64,000 bases of DNA, taken from assembly GCA_963576725.1 (NCBI GenBank), contig OY755240.1, positions 30,523,932-30,587,931 of the forward strand, in the 5' to 3' direction. Positions 10,571 to 20,990 of this stretch are shown piece after piece (position 1 is the first letter of the stretch; each line of letters opens with the position of its first letter). Both the position numbers and the translations under genes were made by a program. Below the pieces are notes generated by a model. That model worked only from the letters and a program-made list of their open reading frames with translations. It had not been told where the DNA came from and ran no database searches. The DNA comes from Azorinus chamasolen. Taxonomy: Eukaryota > Mollusca > Bivalvia > Cardiida > Solecurtidae.

Positions 10571-10758
10571 GTGTCTGCGCAGACATTATTTATTGGTACA
10601 TAATCTAATTCCGTGTAGACATCATCCGCGTTAAGTACGATGCTACGTACGCTTTACGGTGTTTAGTTTTATTGTTAAATCTCTTACAAAAAGTTTATAT
10701 TACTATCGGGAAATCAACTAAATCGATATGTAAGGTGCTAAGCGAGGAATCCAACATC

Positions 10759-10890
10759 AAACCCTTTGAATACTGAATTTACAATGTAGAATGGACAATT
10801 CTTTATCGGTAGTGTCAGTAAAACATGAAAGGATAAAGATTGTGCAAGAATGTTTGGATAACGAACGGTGCTGATAATCTAGGAGTCCAC
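10759..10890 (+). mobile_element. PalX remnant
   Basis: ACCCTTTGAATACTGAATTT at the left and CTGATCTGGGTCCATG at the right resemble PalX, but the hairpin is gone. Confidence 0.4.
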
Positions 10891-10900
10891 TGATCTGGGT

Positions 10901-11070
10901 CCATGCTTATAAAGCTTTTCGTTGAGTCTGAGTTTCGTTCCCAGGCTTTTGATTGGTCAGATTTGAGTTCTCAAGCTTTTGATTGGTCAGATTTGAGTCA
11001 AAGGCTCAAATCTGACCAATCAAAAGCTTGAGAACGATCTCAGACTCAACTAAAAGCTTTATAAGCATGG
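10901..11070. mobile_element. PalJ fold-back with duplicated arm
   Basis: Outer arms CCATGCTTATAAAGCTTTT and AAAGCTTTATAAGCATGG enclose GAGTCTGAG/CTCAGACTC. One inner arm is present twice in tandem (CTTTTGATTGGTCAGATTTG near 10945 and 10976), while the opposite strand has it once. Confidence 0.8.
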
Positions 11071-11166
11071 GCCCTGGTCTAAACTTTTTGTAAATGACAT
11101 TGCACGTGTGTGTTCCGCGTTCAAAGTGTTAACAACTTCAAGCCTTGTCCGTAGTTGAACAATTCC

Positions 11167-11418
11167 TTAACCCTTTCCCTGTTGCATATTCATGTATGAA
11201 ATAACGACTTCATCATGAATATTTATAAGATTATGTTTTATAATGGCATATGAACACATGACATTTTGGGTCAGGCAGAGGTTGTAGAATCAGATCTATA
11301 TTACAACATAAGCAAACAGAGCAGACCCTGATCAGACGGCTCCTATAAGGAGCCATCTGATCTGGGTCTACTCTGTTTGCAGATGTGTAAAATACTCTTA
11401 CATTAGGGAAATAGTTAA
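11167..11418 (+). mobile_element. PalA, full length
   Basis: TTAA lies at 11167 and 11415. The hairpin (11312-11380) carries GCAGACCCTGATCAGACGG on one arm and the GATCTGGGTCTAC version on the other, so the stem holds the family's fixed A/T mismatch. Confidence 0.9.
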
Positions 11419-11439
11419 AACATGCCTGCGGTGTAGTCG

Positions 11440-11570
11440 CTTTCAAAAGAAGATTTTGGATGCCAAACATTGCAGACACTGATCAGAGGGCTCCTCTAGG
11501 AGCCCTCTGATCTGGATCTACACTGTTTGTAAATGCCAGTGTACTCGTGTCAAGCATTCAAAAGGATAAA
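11440..11570 (+). mobile_element. PalX
   Basis: The hairpin 11463-11530 is centred on GGGCTCCTCTAGGAGCCC. It is followed by the family tail AAATGCCAGTGTACTCG and the end GCATTCAAAAGGATAA. The left end is not clear. Confidence 0.75.
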
Positions 11571-11837
11571 CCCTACCACGAGCACATTCGTATTTCACGT
11601 TAGTCAAAAAATAAAATCCCCAAAACGGAAGCAAACATAATACATTGCTCTATCTCCAAGCAATAACCGCTATTGATACTACAAGTCATCAATCGACAGA
11701 TTACATTTCATGTTGGTAATTCGCATTGTGTCTCTTTGCGGTTTTCTCTCCAATGTGAATGTTTTACGCCTATAAATGGGATAGAAATAACTTGTCACGA
11801 GGGTCAGACTGCCATGTGGTGTACTAATGTTTCATCA
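11571..11837. other. unassigned stretch
   Basis: No repeat or gene recognised. Confidence 0.4.
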
Positions 11838-12060
11838 AATCTTTCGGTGCCAACTTTCTTACGTTCGTCTCCAACCCAATTCTGTTACAATATTTCGGTA
11901 AAATGAAGAAATCAATAAATAAACGCAAAGTTCAAGAAATAAACAGCAGACAAATAACTAGAAATTGGGACAAACATATTTAGTTCCTGAAAGTCTGCAT
12001 CTGATCTGGGACTGCACTATTTGTCGTGGTGCATTTTTGCGACATTGGAGTTGAAAGTGT
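11838..12060 (+). mobile_element. PalE, hairpin lost
   Basis: It starts at ATCTTTCGGTGCCAACTTTC and ends GCGACATTGGAGTTGAAAG. The interior matches other PalE copies, but the core retains only CTGATCTGGGACTGCAC, so one arm of the hairpin has been deleted. Confidence 0.75.
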
Positions 12061-12065
12061 TCTTG

Positions 12066-12273
12066 TACAGCACAACCTTCCCAAACCGGACGACACATTT
12101 AGTATAAATATCGGTCTTGGAAACGGGTGGCAGCTTAATGCAGGGTGAAGGTCATCCAAAAAGTGCCTCTTGGAGCTTTCTGCATGGCTTTCATACTGCA
12201 TTAAGCAGCCACCTGCCTAAAAGTATCTCAAGTATTCTCTTCTAGAATTCCAGTTTAGAGAGGTTTGACTGTA
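12066..12273. mobile_element. PalG, full length
   Basis: Ends are TACAGCACAACCTTCCC and GAGAGGTTTGACTGTA. The middle arms GGTGGCAGCTTAATGCAGGG and TGCATTAAGCAGCCACC are preserved. Confidence 0.85.
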
Positions 12274-12365
12274 TTACGGTTGATGATGATTGCGTTGTGT
12301 CGATATAATAGTGTGGGACATGCTTATTAGTCATGATGATAACCAAGGATGACTTTGATACAATA

Positions 12366-12482
12366 AAGTCTCGATTATGCATCCATGTGATTTATTAACA
12401 TTAAACTTTGTAAAGCACGTGATTGTTTAATGCATGGTAAACGTATTACGGAAAGTCCCATTAGGAGCTTTCTGTATACATT
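12366..12482. mobile_element. PalG fragment
   Basis: The GCACGTGATTGTTTAATGC arm and TAGGAGCTTTCTGTAT remain. Both termini are missing or unrecognisable. Confidence 0.5.
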
Positions 12483-13064
12483 TTGAAAGTGGGAGATCAT
12501 TCGAAAGCAAGAGTAGCAATGCGAAAAGAGAACGTTGCAAACTCGGTTTTATTGAGTCTGTTCATGAGAAGTAATTACAAGTGCAACACTAATCTCGCTC
12601 CTCGCACTGGCTTAAGCAGTATTCCATTTTCAAAAGTAATAACATCAAAACTGATGTTCCAGAAGGACTAGAAGAAAATATAACAACACTGAGAATGTAA
12701 TACGGGGCGACTTTGTACTTTTTTCGTTTGAACTGTTGTAAAAATCCTAAATTGTACTTCTTTATAATGGTAGTATTATTGAAACTCTACTGATTAATGA
12801 AACTCTACTGTATAACGTGTGGAAATGCACAAATGACTACATTAAGTAGATTGATCCCCGTGTCACATAAGTAATTGCCCACCATCAGAGCAACAGATAA
12901 ACGTGCATAATCACACCCAGCTGATTTCTAATAAGTCAATGCGGAACCCAATTCACACGTAACCAGTTAAATGGTAGAAATGACGCGAGAAGAAAGCGAT
13001 CAACGATTTAATCAGAAAGCAGCTAAACCTCCTCACAAAATAAATTATGCAATATTGTCTTCCA
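12483..13064. other. unassigned stretch with one shared segment
   Basis: The segment 12483-12540 resembles 56278-56330 (both carry TTTGAAAGT, AGCCAATGCG-like text and GAGAACRTTGCA), so a further repeat family is likely. GAAACTCTACTG occurs twice near 12780-12812. Nothing else was identified. Confidence 0.4.
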
Positions 13065-13250
13065 CCCCTTCTCCCTCTACCCGCGACCTGACGTGCATTT
13101 ACAAACAACTTGGATCCAGATGAGACGCCGAGTGACTCGGCGTCTCATCAGGATCCAAGCTGTTTGACCCTCAGTCGATAGTTTCCCAAATGCTTGGTCA
13201 AATCGTAAGTAATCAATATTATTTTTTTTCCACAACGGGGTAAGGGTTAC
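13065..13250 (+). mobile_element. PalF
   Basis: The core 13102-13166 pairs GGATCCAGATGAGACGCC with GGCGTCTCATCAGGATCC. The end CAACGGGGTAAGGGTTA closes the element. Confidence 0.85.
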
Positions 13251-13821
13251 GATACTGTCACACCTGCGTTTGATGAATAGTAGGACGAACAGATAAACAT
13301 TGAGAGATATACACAAACAATAGAAAATATCAGCAACCTTGAGCTATTTTTACCACATAGCAAGAGTGTTGTAGTAAATAAATGTTGTTTTGTCGCCGTT
13401 GTATTTGCTGAAAGCGCGTCCTTTAAACTTTATCAACTACTTAAGAGCAATATAGCAATTATTGTCTTTTGATGTCTGAACAGAAAGCAATAAAACGGCG
13501 CAATGCTTTTAAAAAGCAACACTTAAATGAGAGAGAACAAAAATATATAACCCATATTGGAATATGTATCAAACGGAATACTTTTATTCCGCCTGTTGAA
13601 TTTTCACTTAATGGTTTGCGAGACACATGACTAGTGCATAAACTGAGGACATGCAGAGCAATGCAGTGATTTGCGATCAAATAACAAAATAGTAGCAATC
13701 CCAATCGCTCCCAATCGCATTTAAATTATTGGCAGATTTTAACTTGCACATCGAAAATGACAACCGACAGCTCGACATTTGGACAACATAAAGACAGTTA
13801 CACCCCGAATCTCGAAATAAA
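13251..13821. other. unassigned stretch
   Basis: I recognise no element. Open frames of up to ~106 codons on the minus strand here show no domain or composition that would support a gene. Confidence 0.5.
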
Positions 13822-14042
13822 TAACTCTTACCCCGCTGTGAAACAATAATGTCCCGATGTTGGATATAGTGCAGTTTAGACCACTTCCGATGCGATATCA
13901 AGCATTTGAGAAACTGTTGACTAAGTGGCAAACAGCCTGGATCTTGATGGGACACAGACATAACTCGGCATCTAATTTGGATCCAAGCCATTTGCATACG
14001 TAATCACAAATGCGTCATTGGCAGAGAAAGATAGGGTTTAAC
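13822..14042 (-). mobile_element. PalF
   Basis: It begins AACTCTTACCCCGCTGTG, the complement of the family's far end, and closes AAAGATAGGGTTTAA. The hairpin (about 13929-13997) is decayed, with CATAACTCGGC remaining at the tip. Confidence 0.75.
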
Positions 14043-14525
14043 GAATGCATGTTTTACTACAATGTGTGGGGTGGGTGGAGTGGGGGAAGAAAGTGTCAAA
14101 CACGACTCAAGACCTTGACACTGTCGCTACTACGTAATGTCGTCAGCAAAATTTTGTCGAATGCTACAATATTCATCTTCAAACTTTCTTCCTTTTTGTT
14201 TCAATAACATAATCTAGATAAATACACCAATACACCCCCACTATCCGTATCCATGTCCCTGAATGTTAATCCCAACTTTGACGAATACAAAATACGTGAT
14301 CGTGTGTCAATCCCGCTTTGACTAATATATAATATGTCACCAAGTGTCAAACAAATACATTATATGTCCTCGAGTGTCAATCCCGTCTTTGACTAAAATA
14401 TGATATGTCCTCGAGTGTCAAACGCGCATTGACAAATACAAATACATGTACATAATTATGTCCCCGTGTGTCAATCCCACCTTTGACTAGTATATAATAT
14501 GTCCCTGATTGTCAAATCTGCATTC

Positions 14526-14722
14526 AGAGAAACAGATAAAGGTGCGTACTCAAATACTAAAATTGTCCTTTCTCCACCAAACCCTATGTTGTGACCAATC
14601 TTGAGAATAGAATCGTCTCGAAGAGACAATTCTGAAGAGTGGTCATAACATAGGGTTCGGTGAAAAATAAAGAAGTTATTCATGGAACGGTTTGAATTTA
14701 CGCGTTTTATTTGGACCTTTGT
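14526..14722. mobile_element. PalH inserted in the satellite
   Basis: Starts CAGAGAAACAGATAAAGG and ends TTTATTTGGACCTTTG. The long hairpin pairs GTTGTGACCAATCTTGAGA with its complement near 14640. It postdates the array. Confidence 0.85.
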
Positions 14723-15232
14723 CCGCAGAGACACATATAACTACAATAACATGTCCTCGGGGGTTAATTGTACTTTTGACCAACATATAATATGTTATTG
14801 TGCATCAACCCACGATTGACTAATAAATGATATGTCCTCCAGTGTCTATTTCACTTATGACAAATACGAGTACATAATATGCCCTCGAGTATGACAAACA
14901 ATTTTATGAAATATGACCTCGAATGTCAAACTCACACAATTATGCCTAATACATGTCCTTGAGTGTCTATCCCACATCTGCCTTCTACATAATATGTCCT
15001 CGAGTGTCAATTTCACCTATGGCAAATACATGATATGTACTCGAGTGTCAATCCTATATTTGACCTATACATTAATATGTCCACGACTAGTTTCAATCCC
15101 ATCTTTGACTAATATATACATGTAATCTATACAATGTACTATGGCGCATAGTGTCAGCATCGCATTTACACATACAAATACAAAATATGTCATTAAGTGT
15201 TAATCCCGCATTTGACTTTTTAAGTACATTAC

Positions 15233-15380
15233 ACAGTGGAACCGCGATGTCTCCAACTTTATCAAACCGTTCAAATTACTTCGAGATAGCGGGAGGTTGG
15301 GTTAGCATATTTCTAACCTCTGAACTTTTTCGAAGTGACTGTTTAATGCAGGTAGAACTGATGCTGAAAGCTCCTGTAGA
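15233..15380. mobile_element. CAGT-ended element, truncated, in the satellite
   Basis: CAGTGGAACCGCGATGTCTC resembles the PalY/PalG ends. The arm GTTTAATGCAGGTAGAACTG and GAAAGCTCCTGTAG follow, then the satellite resumes without a right end. Confidence 0.6.
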
Positions 15381-15604
15381 ATAGCTCATCTATACCAACT
15401 TTGACAAATACATAATTAGTATTCAAGTGTCAATTCTACCTTTGTTAACTATATGATAAGTCATCGAGTGTCAACCCCGCATTTGACAAATACAAATACA
15501 TAATATATCGTCGGGTGTCTATACCAACTTTGACAAATACATAACAAAGTATTCGAGTTTAAATCAAGCATTTGTCATATAGGTCCACATAATATCCTCC
15601 AGTC

Positions 15605-15680
15605 CAAACAAACAAAGAAAACAAACAAACAAACAAATGAACGAACAAACACACGAACAAACAAAACAAAACAAAATGAA
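15605..15680. repeat. (CAAA)n microsatellite
   Basis: Repeated CAAA with GAA and CACG interruptions. Confidence 0.9.
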
Positions 15681-15865
15681 ATGTGTAAGTGTATCTGTCA
15701 CGTACAATAAACACCAGCGAGTTCTTGCAGACATACAATGTGTACAACATAATTTGCGTGATAAATTACCATACTATCGTATTCGATAATGACTGCTCAA
15801 TATCTCATGGGTACGAAAGACCGGCGGTGACATTTCCATTTCAAGCTTTCATACAAAGCAATTCA

Positions 15866-16356
15866 TGATTTCACGATTTCACAATTTCACAATTTCACGA
15901 TTTCACGATTTCACTTCAAAATTTCACGATTTCACGATTTCACAATTTCACGATTTCACTTCAAAATTTCATGATTTCACGATTTCATGATTTCACAATT
16001 TCACGATTTCACTTCAAAATTTCACGATTTCACAATTTCACGATTTCACAATTTCACGATTTCACTTCAAAATTTCACAATTTCACGATTTCACAATTTC
16101 ACTATTTCACAATTTCACAATTTCACGATTTCACAATTTCACGATTTCACGATTTCTCTTCAAAATTTCACAATTTCACGATTTCACAATTTCACAATTT
16201 CACGATTTCACGATTTCTCTTCAAAATTTCACGATTTCACAATTTCACGATTTCACAATTTCACGATTTCACGATTTCACTTCAAAATTTCACGATTTCA
16301 CAATTTCACGATTTCACAATTTCATGATTTCACAATTTCACGATTTCATGATTTCA
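15866..16356 (+). repeat. 8-bp minisatellite, left arm
   Basis: The unit is ATTTCACG or ATTTCACA. A longer variant containing CTTCAAAATTTCAC occurs at 15914, 15959, 16012, 16065, 16158, 16219 and 16280. The spacings are 45, 53, 53, 93, 61 and 61, each a multiple of 8 plus 5, so a 13-bp variant punctuates runs of 8-mers. Long open frames here (118 and 124 codons) are only the repeat read through. Confidence 0.95.
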
Positions 16357-16524
16357 TTTAGTCCATTTGAATTGTTATGACGTCATCAAAACGCACATGT
16401 TGAAGTAAAAGCCACGATGAAAGAAACGGCGGAAAACTATGACGATCTTCCCTTCCAGAACTGTAGGGCCGAGGGCCTTCATATTTTGCATGTAGCTTGT
16501 CCTCAGGTCCACCATCAATATTAT

Positions 16525-16765
16525 TTAACCCTTTCCTGCATGAATATTCATGCATGAGAATTGCCAATCATGTGTTTATTGTGTTAAATCATTGTCTTAT
16601 GTTTGTATTACACTGTACTGGAGGAGAATTTAATTAATAATAAACTGTAAGAAATAATGACATCATGGATTTTAAATAAGATTAAATCCTATAGGAGTCG
16701 TCTGAGCTGGGTCTAGCCTGTTTGCAAAGGCGTAGAAAGGTGTATTTATGGATTTCAAATTGCCA
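16525..16765 (+). mobile_element. PalA, rearranged, inside the fold-back element
   Basis: It starts TTAACCCTTTCCTGCATGAA and keeps GAAATAATGACATCATGGAT and TGGGTCTAGCCTGTTTGC. About 85 bases not normally in PalA lie near 16570-16655, and most of one hairpin arm is gone. Confidence 0.65.
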
Positions 16766-16844
16766 TCCTGATTTCAAGGGCGAGAGCCACTCTGTTGCCT
16801 TAATTACGTCAGCGTGCCACGTGGCTAAAAGATTCTACATGAGG

Positions 16845-17046
16845 TTGAAATTGCGAAATCGAGAAATTGTGAAGTCGTGAAATCTTGAAATTGTGAAATC
16901 GTGAAATCGTGAAATTTTGAAATTTTGAAGTGAAATCGTGAAATCGTGAAATCGTGAAATCGTGAAATCGTGAAATCGTGAAATCATGAAATCATGAAAT
17001 CATGAAATTGTGAAATCGTGAAATCATGAATTCTATTGTGTGAAAT
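16845..17046 (-). repeat. 8-bp minisatellite, right arm
   Basis: It has GTGAAATC units, the complement of the left array, with one GAAATTTTGAAGTGAAATC variant near 16912-16935. It can pair with about 200 bp of the left arm. Confidence 0.95.
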
Positions 17047-17230
17047 CTTGAAGTGGAAATGTCACCGCCGGTCTTTCGTAGCCTACTAAGATTCAAACGC
17101 TCTGTCAAGTGGACTGGTATCAAGCTAGCTGTTAACAATGATGCTGTAATTGTCACCAAGGGACTGGTAACGTTCTAGGCTTGACGCATTTTAAGAGTGC
17201 ATTTAATTCAAAGAAACATGTAGCAAAAGG

Positions 17231-17440
17231 TACAGTGCAACCCCATTAACCGGACATCAAAATTAGTATGAAAACAAACCGGTCTTTCAGACAAGTGACT
17301 ACTTAATGCTAGTTGAAAGTCATGCAGAAAGCTCCAAAGGGAGCTTTCTGCATGACTTTCACCCTGCATTAAGCAGTAACTTGCCTAAAAAGACCTAAGT
17401 GTTTTGTCATAAATTTCCGGATTAGAGGGGTTCTACTATA
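17231..17440. mobile_element. PalG, full length
   Basis: Ends are TACAGTGCAACCCCATTAAC and GAGGGGTTCTACTATA. The core is a long clean hairpin, GAAAGTCATGCAGAAAGCTC to its complement, centred on AAAGGG. Confidence 0.85.
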
Positions 17441-17995
17441 CTCAAAAAGCATTTTCTTTGTATGTGCATATGACGTAACAGTCTAATTGTAGCATTTGAC
17501 TATTAATGGAAATTAAAAGGAAGATGTGTTGTGTTTGTGAAATATTATAGCCCCAACAGGGTTTTTCAACGATAGTTTGACATTTGAATTGGAAGTGTGA
17601 CTTTTCAAGATGCTCTAGGCATAATGATAGTTCAGATAAATTAGAAAGACAGACAGGCAGAGAGGACGAAACAGTGTGCTTCGATCTGGATATTGTGGCA
17701 TTCAAATACGTTTGATGCATTAATCCACATAGTTTCCAATGCTTTCTCTACACTACAATATTAACACAGATACACTTGTTTACTTTGCTATTGACGGCTG
17801 AAAATGATTACCAATAGAAACCTGCATTCTACGTGGAAAGAGAATAAACACACATGGTACTCACTTGGAAATTCCTCGCAAACCAGAATTTATTACAGAA
17901 TCATATGTATTTGGTTCTCGAGTCATTTCCCTGAGTATCAACTATTACGCAAATCTGAGAATGTGAAGTAAAACTGATAAAGCATTCTCTTGAAT
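17441..17995. other. unassigned stretch
   Basis: No element or gene recognised. Confidence 0.5.
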
Positions 17996-18268
17996 TTGAA
18001 CTCTTTTGGCGCCAAATACGTTTCGTCTGCAATGATGAGATGCCCAGTTACTCGTGTGTCAAACAGTTAGTCGTGTGTCAAACAGTTACTTGTGTGTCAA
18101 ACAGTTTACTCGTGTGTCAAACAGTTACTCGTGTACCAAACAGTTACTCGTGTGTCAAACAGTTACTGCGTGTCAAACAGTTACTCGTGTGTCAAACAGT
18201 TACTCGTGTGTCAAACAGTTGGATCCTAATAAGATGCCCAGTTACTCGTTCGTCAATTTGTTTCTTAA
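17996..18268 (+). mobile_element. PalE/PalF chimera with tandem expansion
   Basis: The left end CTCTTTTGGCGCCAAATAC and TTCGTCTGCAAT are PalE. The interior GATGAGATGCCCAGTTACTCG is a PalF core. Most of the element is a tandem array (18046-18217). The right boundary probably coincides with the TTAA at 18265 that begins the next PalX. Confidence 0.65.
18046..18217 (+). repeat. 19-bp tandem array within a MITE
   Basis: Nine copies of GTTACTCGTGTGTCAAACA, 18 to 20 bp each, start at 18046, 18066, 18085, 18104, 18124, 18143, 18162, 18180 and 18199. The unit joins the PalF tip (GTTACTCG) to its outer arm (GTCAAACAG), so it was born inside a MITE that had lost the hairpin between them. Confidence 0.9.
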
Positions 18269-18465
18269 CCCTAACAGTTCGGGGCACTAATCTCCTTTGT
18301 AAACGGTGTAGATCAAGATGAGAGGGCTCCTATAGGAGCCCTCATCAGGGTCTGCACTGTTTACCATGTTTTCTGCAGAAAAATCTCTAAATTTACCACC
18401 ATAAGATTCCCCTGTTTGATTGTTTGGGGAAAGTCCATTGGGAAATTCAGCATTGTGAGGGTTAA
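18265..18465 (-). mobile_element. PalX
   Basis: TTAACCCTAACAGT and GCATTGTGAGGGTTAA form the ends with TTAA at both edges. The hairpin at 18299-18364 is centred on GGGCTCCTATAGGAGCCC. Confidence 0.85.
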
Positions 18466-18545
18466 AGCTAATCCTATATTAGCCCTGTGCAACAGTCCCC
18501 GTGAGTCGGATTTACGGTGACATTGAAAGAGTTAATTGCACATGT

Positions 18546-18774
18546 CAATCCATTTCCTCGTTTTGACCCCTTTTATGACGCCACTGTAAATGTCACTTTA
18601 TGAAACCATTGTGATAAATAGAGCATTTGCTCCACAGGAGCAAATGCTCTATTTATCACAATGGTTTCAACACTACACAATTCTAACAATTTCCTTTCCT
18701 TTAGTTAATGCTCCTTTTTGTTAGATGTATTAAATGAGATAGGGTGTAAAATAGCCTATTAGGGAATTGGATAA
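18546..18774 (+). mobile_element. PalB
   Basis: Ends are TCAATCCATTTCCTC and AGGGAATTGGATAA, so the TTAA sites are mutated. The core 18602-18668 is a near-exact palindrome with a CTCCACAGGAG tip. Confidence 0.85.
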
Positions 18775-19127
18775 CCAGAATATATAGTACAAGTGTCTCA
18801 GCTGAGAGTCGAGTGTTGCCAATAGCATATACATGTAGCCTCTATTGAACACACATACATACATGTACATTAAAGCTGTCAATTGAAACTAATTAAGAGT
18901 GATTAACCTTATGAATAAGTGGTTTACTTAAGTTTGATGAAACAAATCGTACTTCTACCGGACGGTTTTACTGGATTCTAACTTTATCCAGTTCATGGTC
19001 GTTTTTATATAAATTAATATGAATAAATCAATTCTAAAATAGGGCCATGCTAGGTTGTGAGTTTAAGACATAAAACCTTGTGATTTAAGTTCCTGGTGGT
19101 ATCTACTTAAATTATAATACTACATCT
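18775..19127. other. unassigned stretch
   Basis: No element recognised. Confidence 0.5.
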
Positions 19128-19327
19128 CCTCGCTAATATAATCCGACCACTCAAATAAAGTATCATTAGCAGTTTGAATAGCGGTAGCTTAATGCAGGTT
19201 GAAAGTTACGCAGAAAGCTCCTCGGGGAGCTTTCTGTGTGACTTTGATCCTGAATTGAACAGCCGCCAGTCTTAAAGGATCTTAAATCATCTTTTACTAC
19301 ACTTTGGATCAGTGAGGTTGTCCTGTA
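19128..19327. mobile_element. PalG, diverged
   Basis: The left end is eroded (TACATCTCCTCGCTAATATA). The core AAAGCTCCTCGGGGAGCTTT is intact and the right end is AGGTTGTCCTGTA. Confidence 0.7.
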
Positions 19328-19670
19328 TGACGATAATTGACGAGTTACATGTGCATGTGGAAAAGGTCTTACACAGTTACCCTAGTGTTCATCTACAAAG
19401 CCAATTCGACACAGCCAACAAGTGGATGGTTTTCAGCACAAATAAGCATTCAGCTCGAACACTTAGACTTCTCATTATATTTAACGTGCTCTGTAATAAA
19501 ACATAACAACACATTCAGTGATAAATATACTTGCAAATGACAGATGATGTTCTTGGCAGTGGTGTTGAAGTAAAGATGAAGTAAGCAAATGAGTTCTATG
19601 GGTACAAATATGAAACAGAAACTGTAAATGCGTTTATGTCTGTAATATGAAAATCTCACTTAATTACACG
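19328..19670. other. unassigned stretch
   Basis: No element recognised. The overlapping short open frames on both strands have no gene-like features. Confidence 0.45.
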
Positions 19671-19849
19671 TACCAGTAAAACCTCTCTAAACCGGACGTT
19701 AAATTAGCATAAATATCGGTCTTCGAGACAGGTGGCAGCTTATAGAGGAGCTTTCTGTATGACTTTTCACTCTGCATAAAGTGACCATCTGCTTAAAGGT
19801 ATCTAAATTCTTCTCAAACAGAATTCAGGTTTAGAGAGGTTTTACTGTA
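19671..19849. mobile_element. PalG with left core arm deleted
   Basis: Ends are TACCAGTAAAACCTC and GAGAGGTTTTACTGTA. GTGGCAGCTTATAGAGGAGC shows that the left hairpin arm is missing. Confidence 0.85.
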
Positions 19850-20145
19850 ACATTTGTATTTATATACTTTAGTAGACTAACAGTTTTTGATCTGATATAT
19901 CAGAAACAGACGATATAATCTATACAATGCATGTTCATTCCATATGATATATAATGTTGTATGCTAAGTGATGATTCAAAGATATAGTTGCAATGAAAAA
20001 AAGTTTTAATTTCAGTAAGGCAAGTAAAGAACAAACACACTATACTTTCATGAAAACAACCATATGTCTATCAATGGTAGATAAAGGTAACAAAAGCAAT
20101 ATTTTCAAAATGCCAACAAATATACGATTGCGTTTGTAAATGAAT
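19850..20145. other. unassigned stretch
   Basis: No element recognised. Confidence 0.4.
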
Positions 20146-20366
20146 TTAAACCATTCCCATATATTTTTAAACCCAACCTCTTTGAATAAATCTACCGAAA
20201 AGAAACATTTACTAGAGAACTGGAAACGTCAGAATTGTGTAGGTTTGCAGCCATTGTGATAAATAGAGCAGCATTTCCTCCTATAATGCTCTATTTATCA
20301 CAGTGGTTACTAAAGGTGGCTTTTACAGAGGCGTCAAAATACGTCAGTAGAAGGGAATGAGTTTAA
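20146..20366 (-). mobile_element. PalB
   Basis: TTAA lies at 20146 and 20363. The palindrome has lost part of its tip (GAGCAGCATTTCCTCCTATA). Confidence 0.85.
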
Positions 20367-20533
20367 GACAGACCTGCAAAAATGGTCCAGCGACATCACT
20401 ACTGTGTAAATAGGCAAACTGAATTGGCCCAATATATCAACACAAAATTTATAGCCAGTTTCCGTTCTATAAACATTAGACATTAAAATATTTATGGCCA
20501 TACAATTATCGCATAAACACGTTTACAACATTC

Positions 20534-20742
20534 TACAGTTGTATCTTCATATAGCGACCATATAATGAATTAACTACGGTGGTCTTTAAGAGCAGATAGT
20601 TGCTTAATGCACTAACAATGTAATACAGAAAGCTCCTCTTGAACATTTCTGCATAACTTTCACCCTGCATGAACCTAACACCTATCTTGCAAACACAGAA
20701 CTATACATACTCGGCTGGTCGCTCTACACAGGGTTAACTGTT
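20534..20742. mobile_element. PalG, diverged
   Basis: TACAGTTGTATCTTCATATAG starts it and CACAGGGTTAACTGT ends it. The middle keeps GATAGTTGCTTAATGCAC and CAGAAAGCTCCTCTTG. Confidence 0.7.
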
Positions 20743-20743
20743 C

Positions 20744-20971
20744 TTAACTCATTCCCTCCTAGACTAGTTTTAGATCCACCCTCTTTGAATTAATCTACCG
20801 AAAAGGAGCATTAACTATAGAAAAGGAGAATTTTAGAATTGCGTAGTTTTGAAACCAATGTGATAAATAGAGCATTTGCTCCTATGGAGCAAATGCTCTA
20901 TTTGTCACAATGGTTTCATAATGTGACTTTTACAGAGGCGCCAAATGCGTCACTAGGAGGGAATGTGTTAA
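20744..20971 (-). mobile_element. PalB, full length
   Basis: TTAA lies at 20744 and 20968. The core 20851-20917 is a near-exact palindrome with the shortened tip CTCCTATGGAG. It starts directly beside a PalG. Confidence 0.92.
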
Positions 20972-20990
20972 TACGTGAACCATTTGGAAA

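Larger units (their letters stand above)
14250..15565. repeat. diverged ~41-bp satellite array
   Basis: About 25 copies of a unit containing ATGTCCTCGAGTGTCAATCC then TTTGACTAATA recur at intervals of roughly 31-54 bp, mostly near 41. Copies are strongly diverged, so the array is old. It is interrupted by a PalH (14526) and by a CAGTGGAACC element (15233). Confidence 0.85.
15812..17080. mobile_element. fold-back element with minisatellite arms
   Basis: The outermost 34 bases at 15812-15845 (TACGAAAGACCGGCGGTGAC onward) are repeated in inverse orientation at 17047-17080 with one mismatch. Inside each end lies an array of an 8-bp unit, ATTTCACG/A on the left and its complement on the right. 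The ~490-bp middle holds non-repetitive DNA and a decayed PalA. This architecture, inverted ends followed by short tandem repeats, is that of Foldback-type elements. The two arms differ in length (~490 and ~200 bp). No reading frame outside the arrays is convincing. Confidence 0.8.

Noticed and set aside
13677..13997. A 106-codon minus-strand frame
   Set aside because: It overlaps a decayed PalF and has no recognisable domain. Frames of this size are expected by chance in 64 kb.
15971..16361. Two overlapping open frames of 118 and 124 codons
   Set aside because: They are the 8-bp minisatellite read in two frames, giving a monotonous FHDFTISQ-like pattern. No start context, composition or domain supports a protein.
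18046..18217. Regular repeats resembling a CRISPR array
   Set aside because: The 19-bp units are contiguous without spacers and derive from a PalF hairpin. The setting is eukaryotic.
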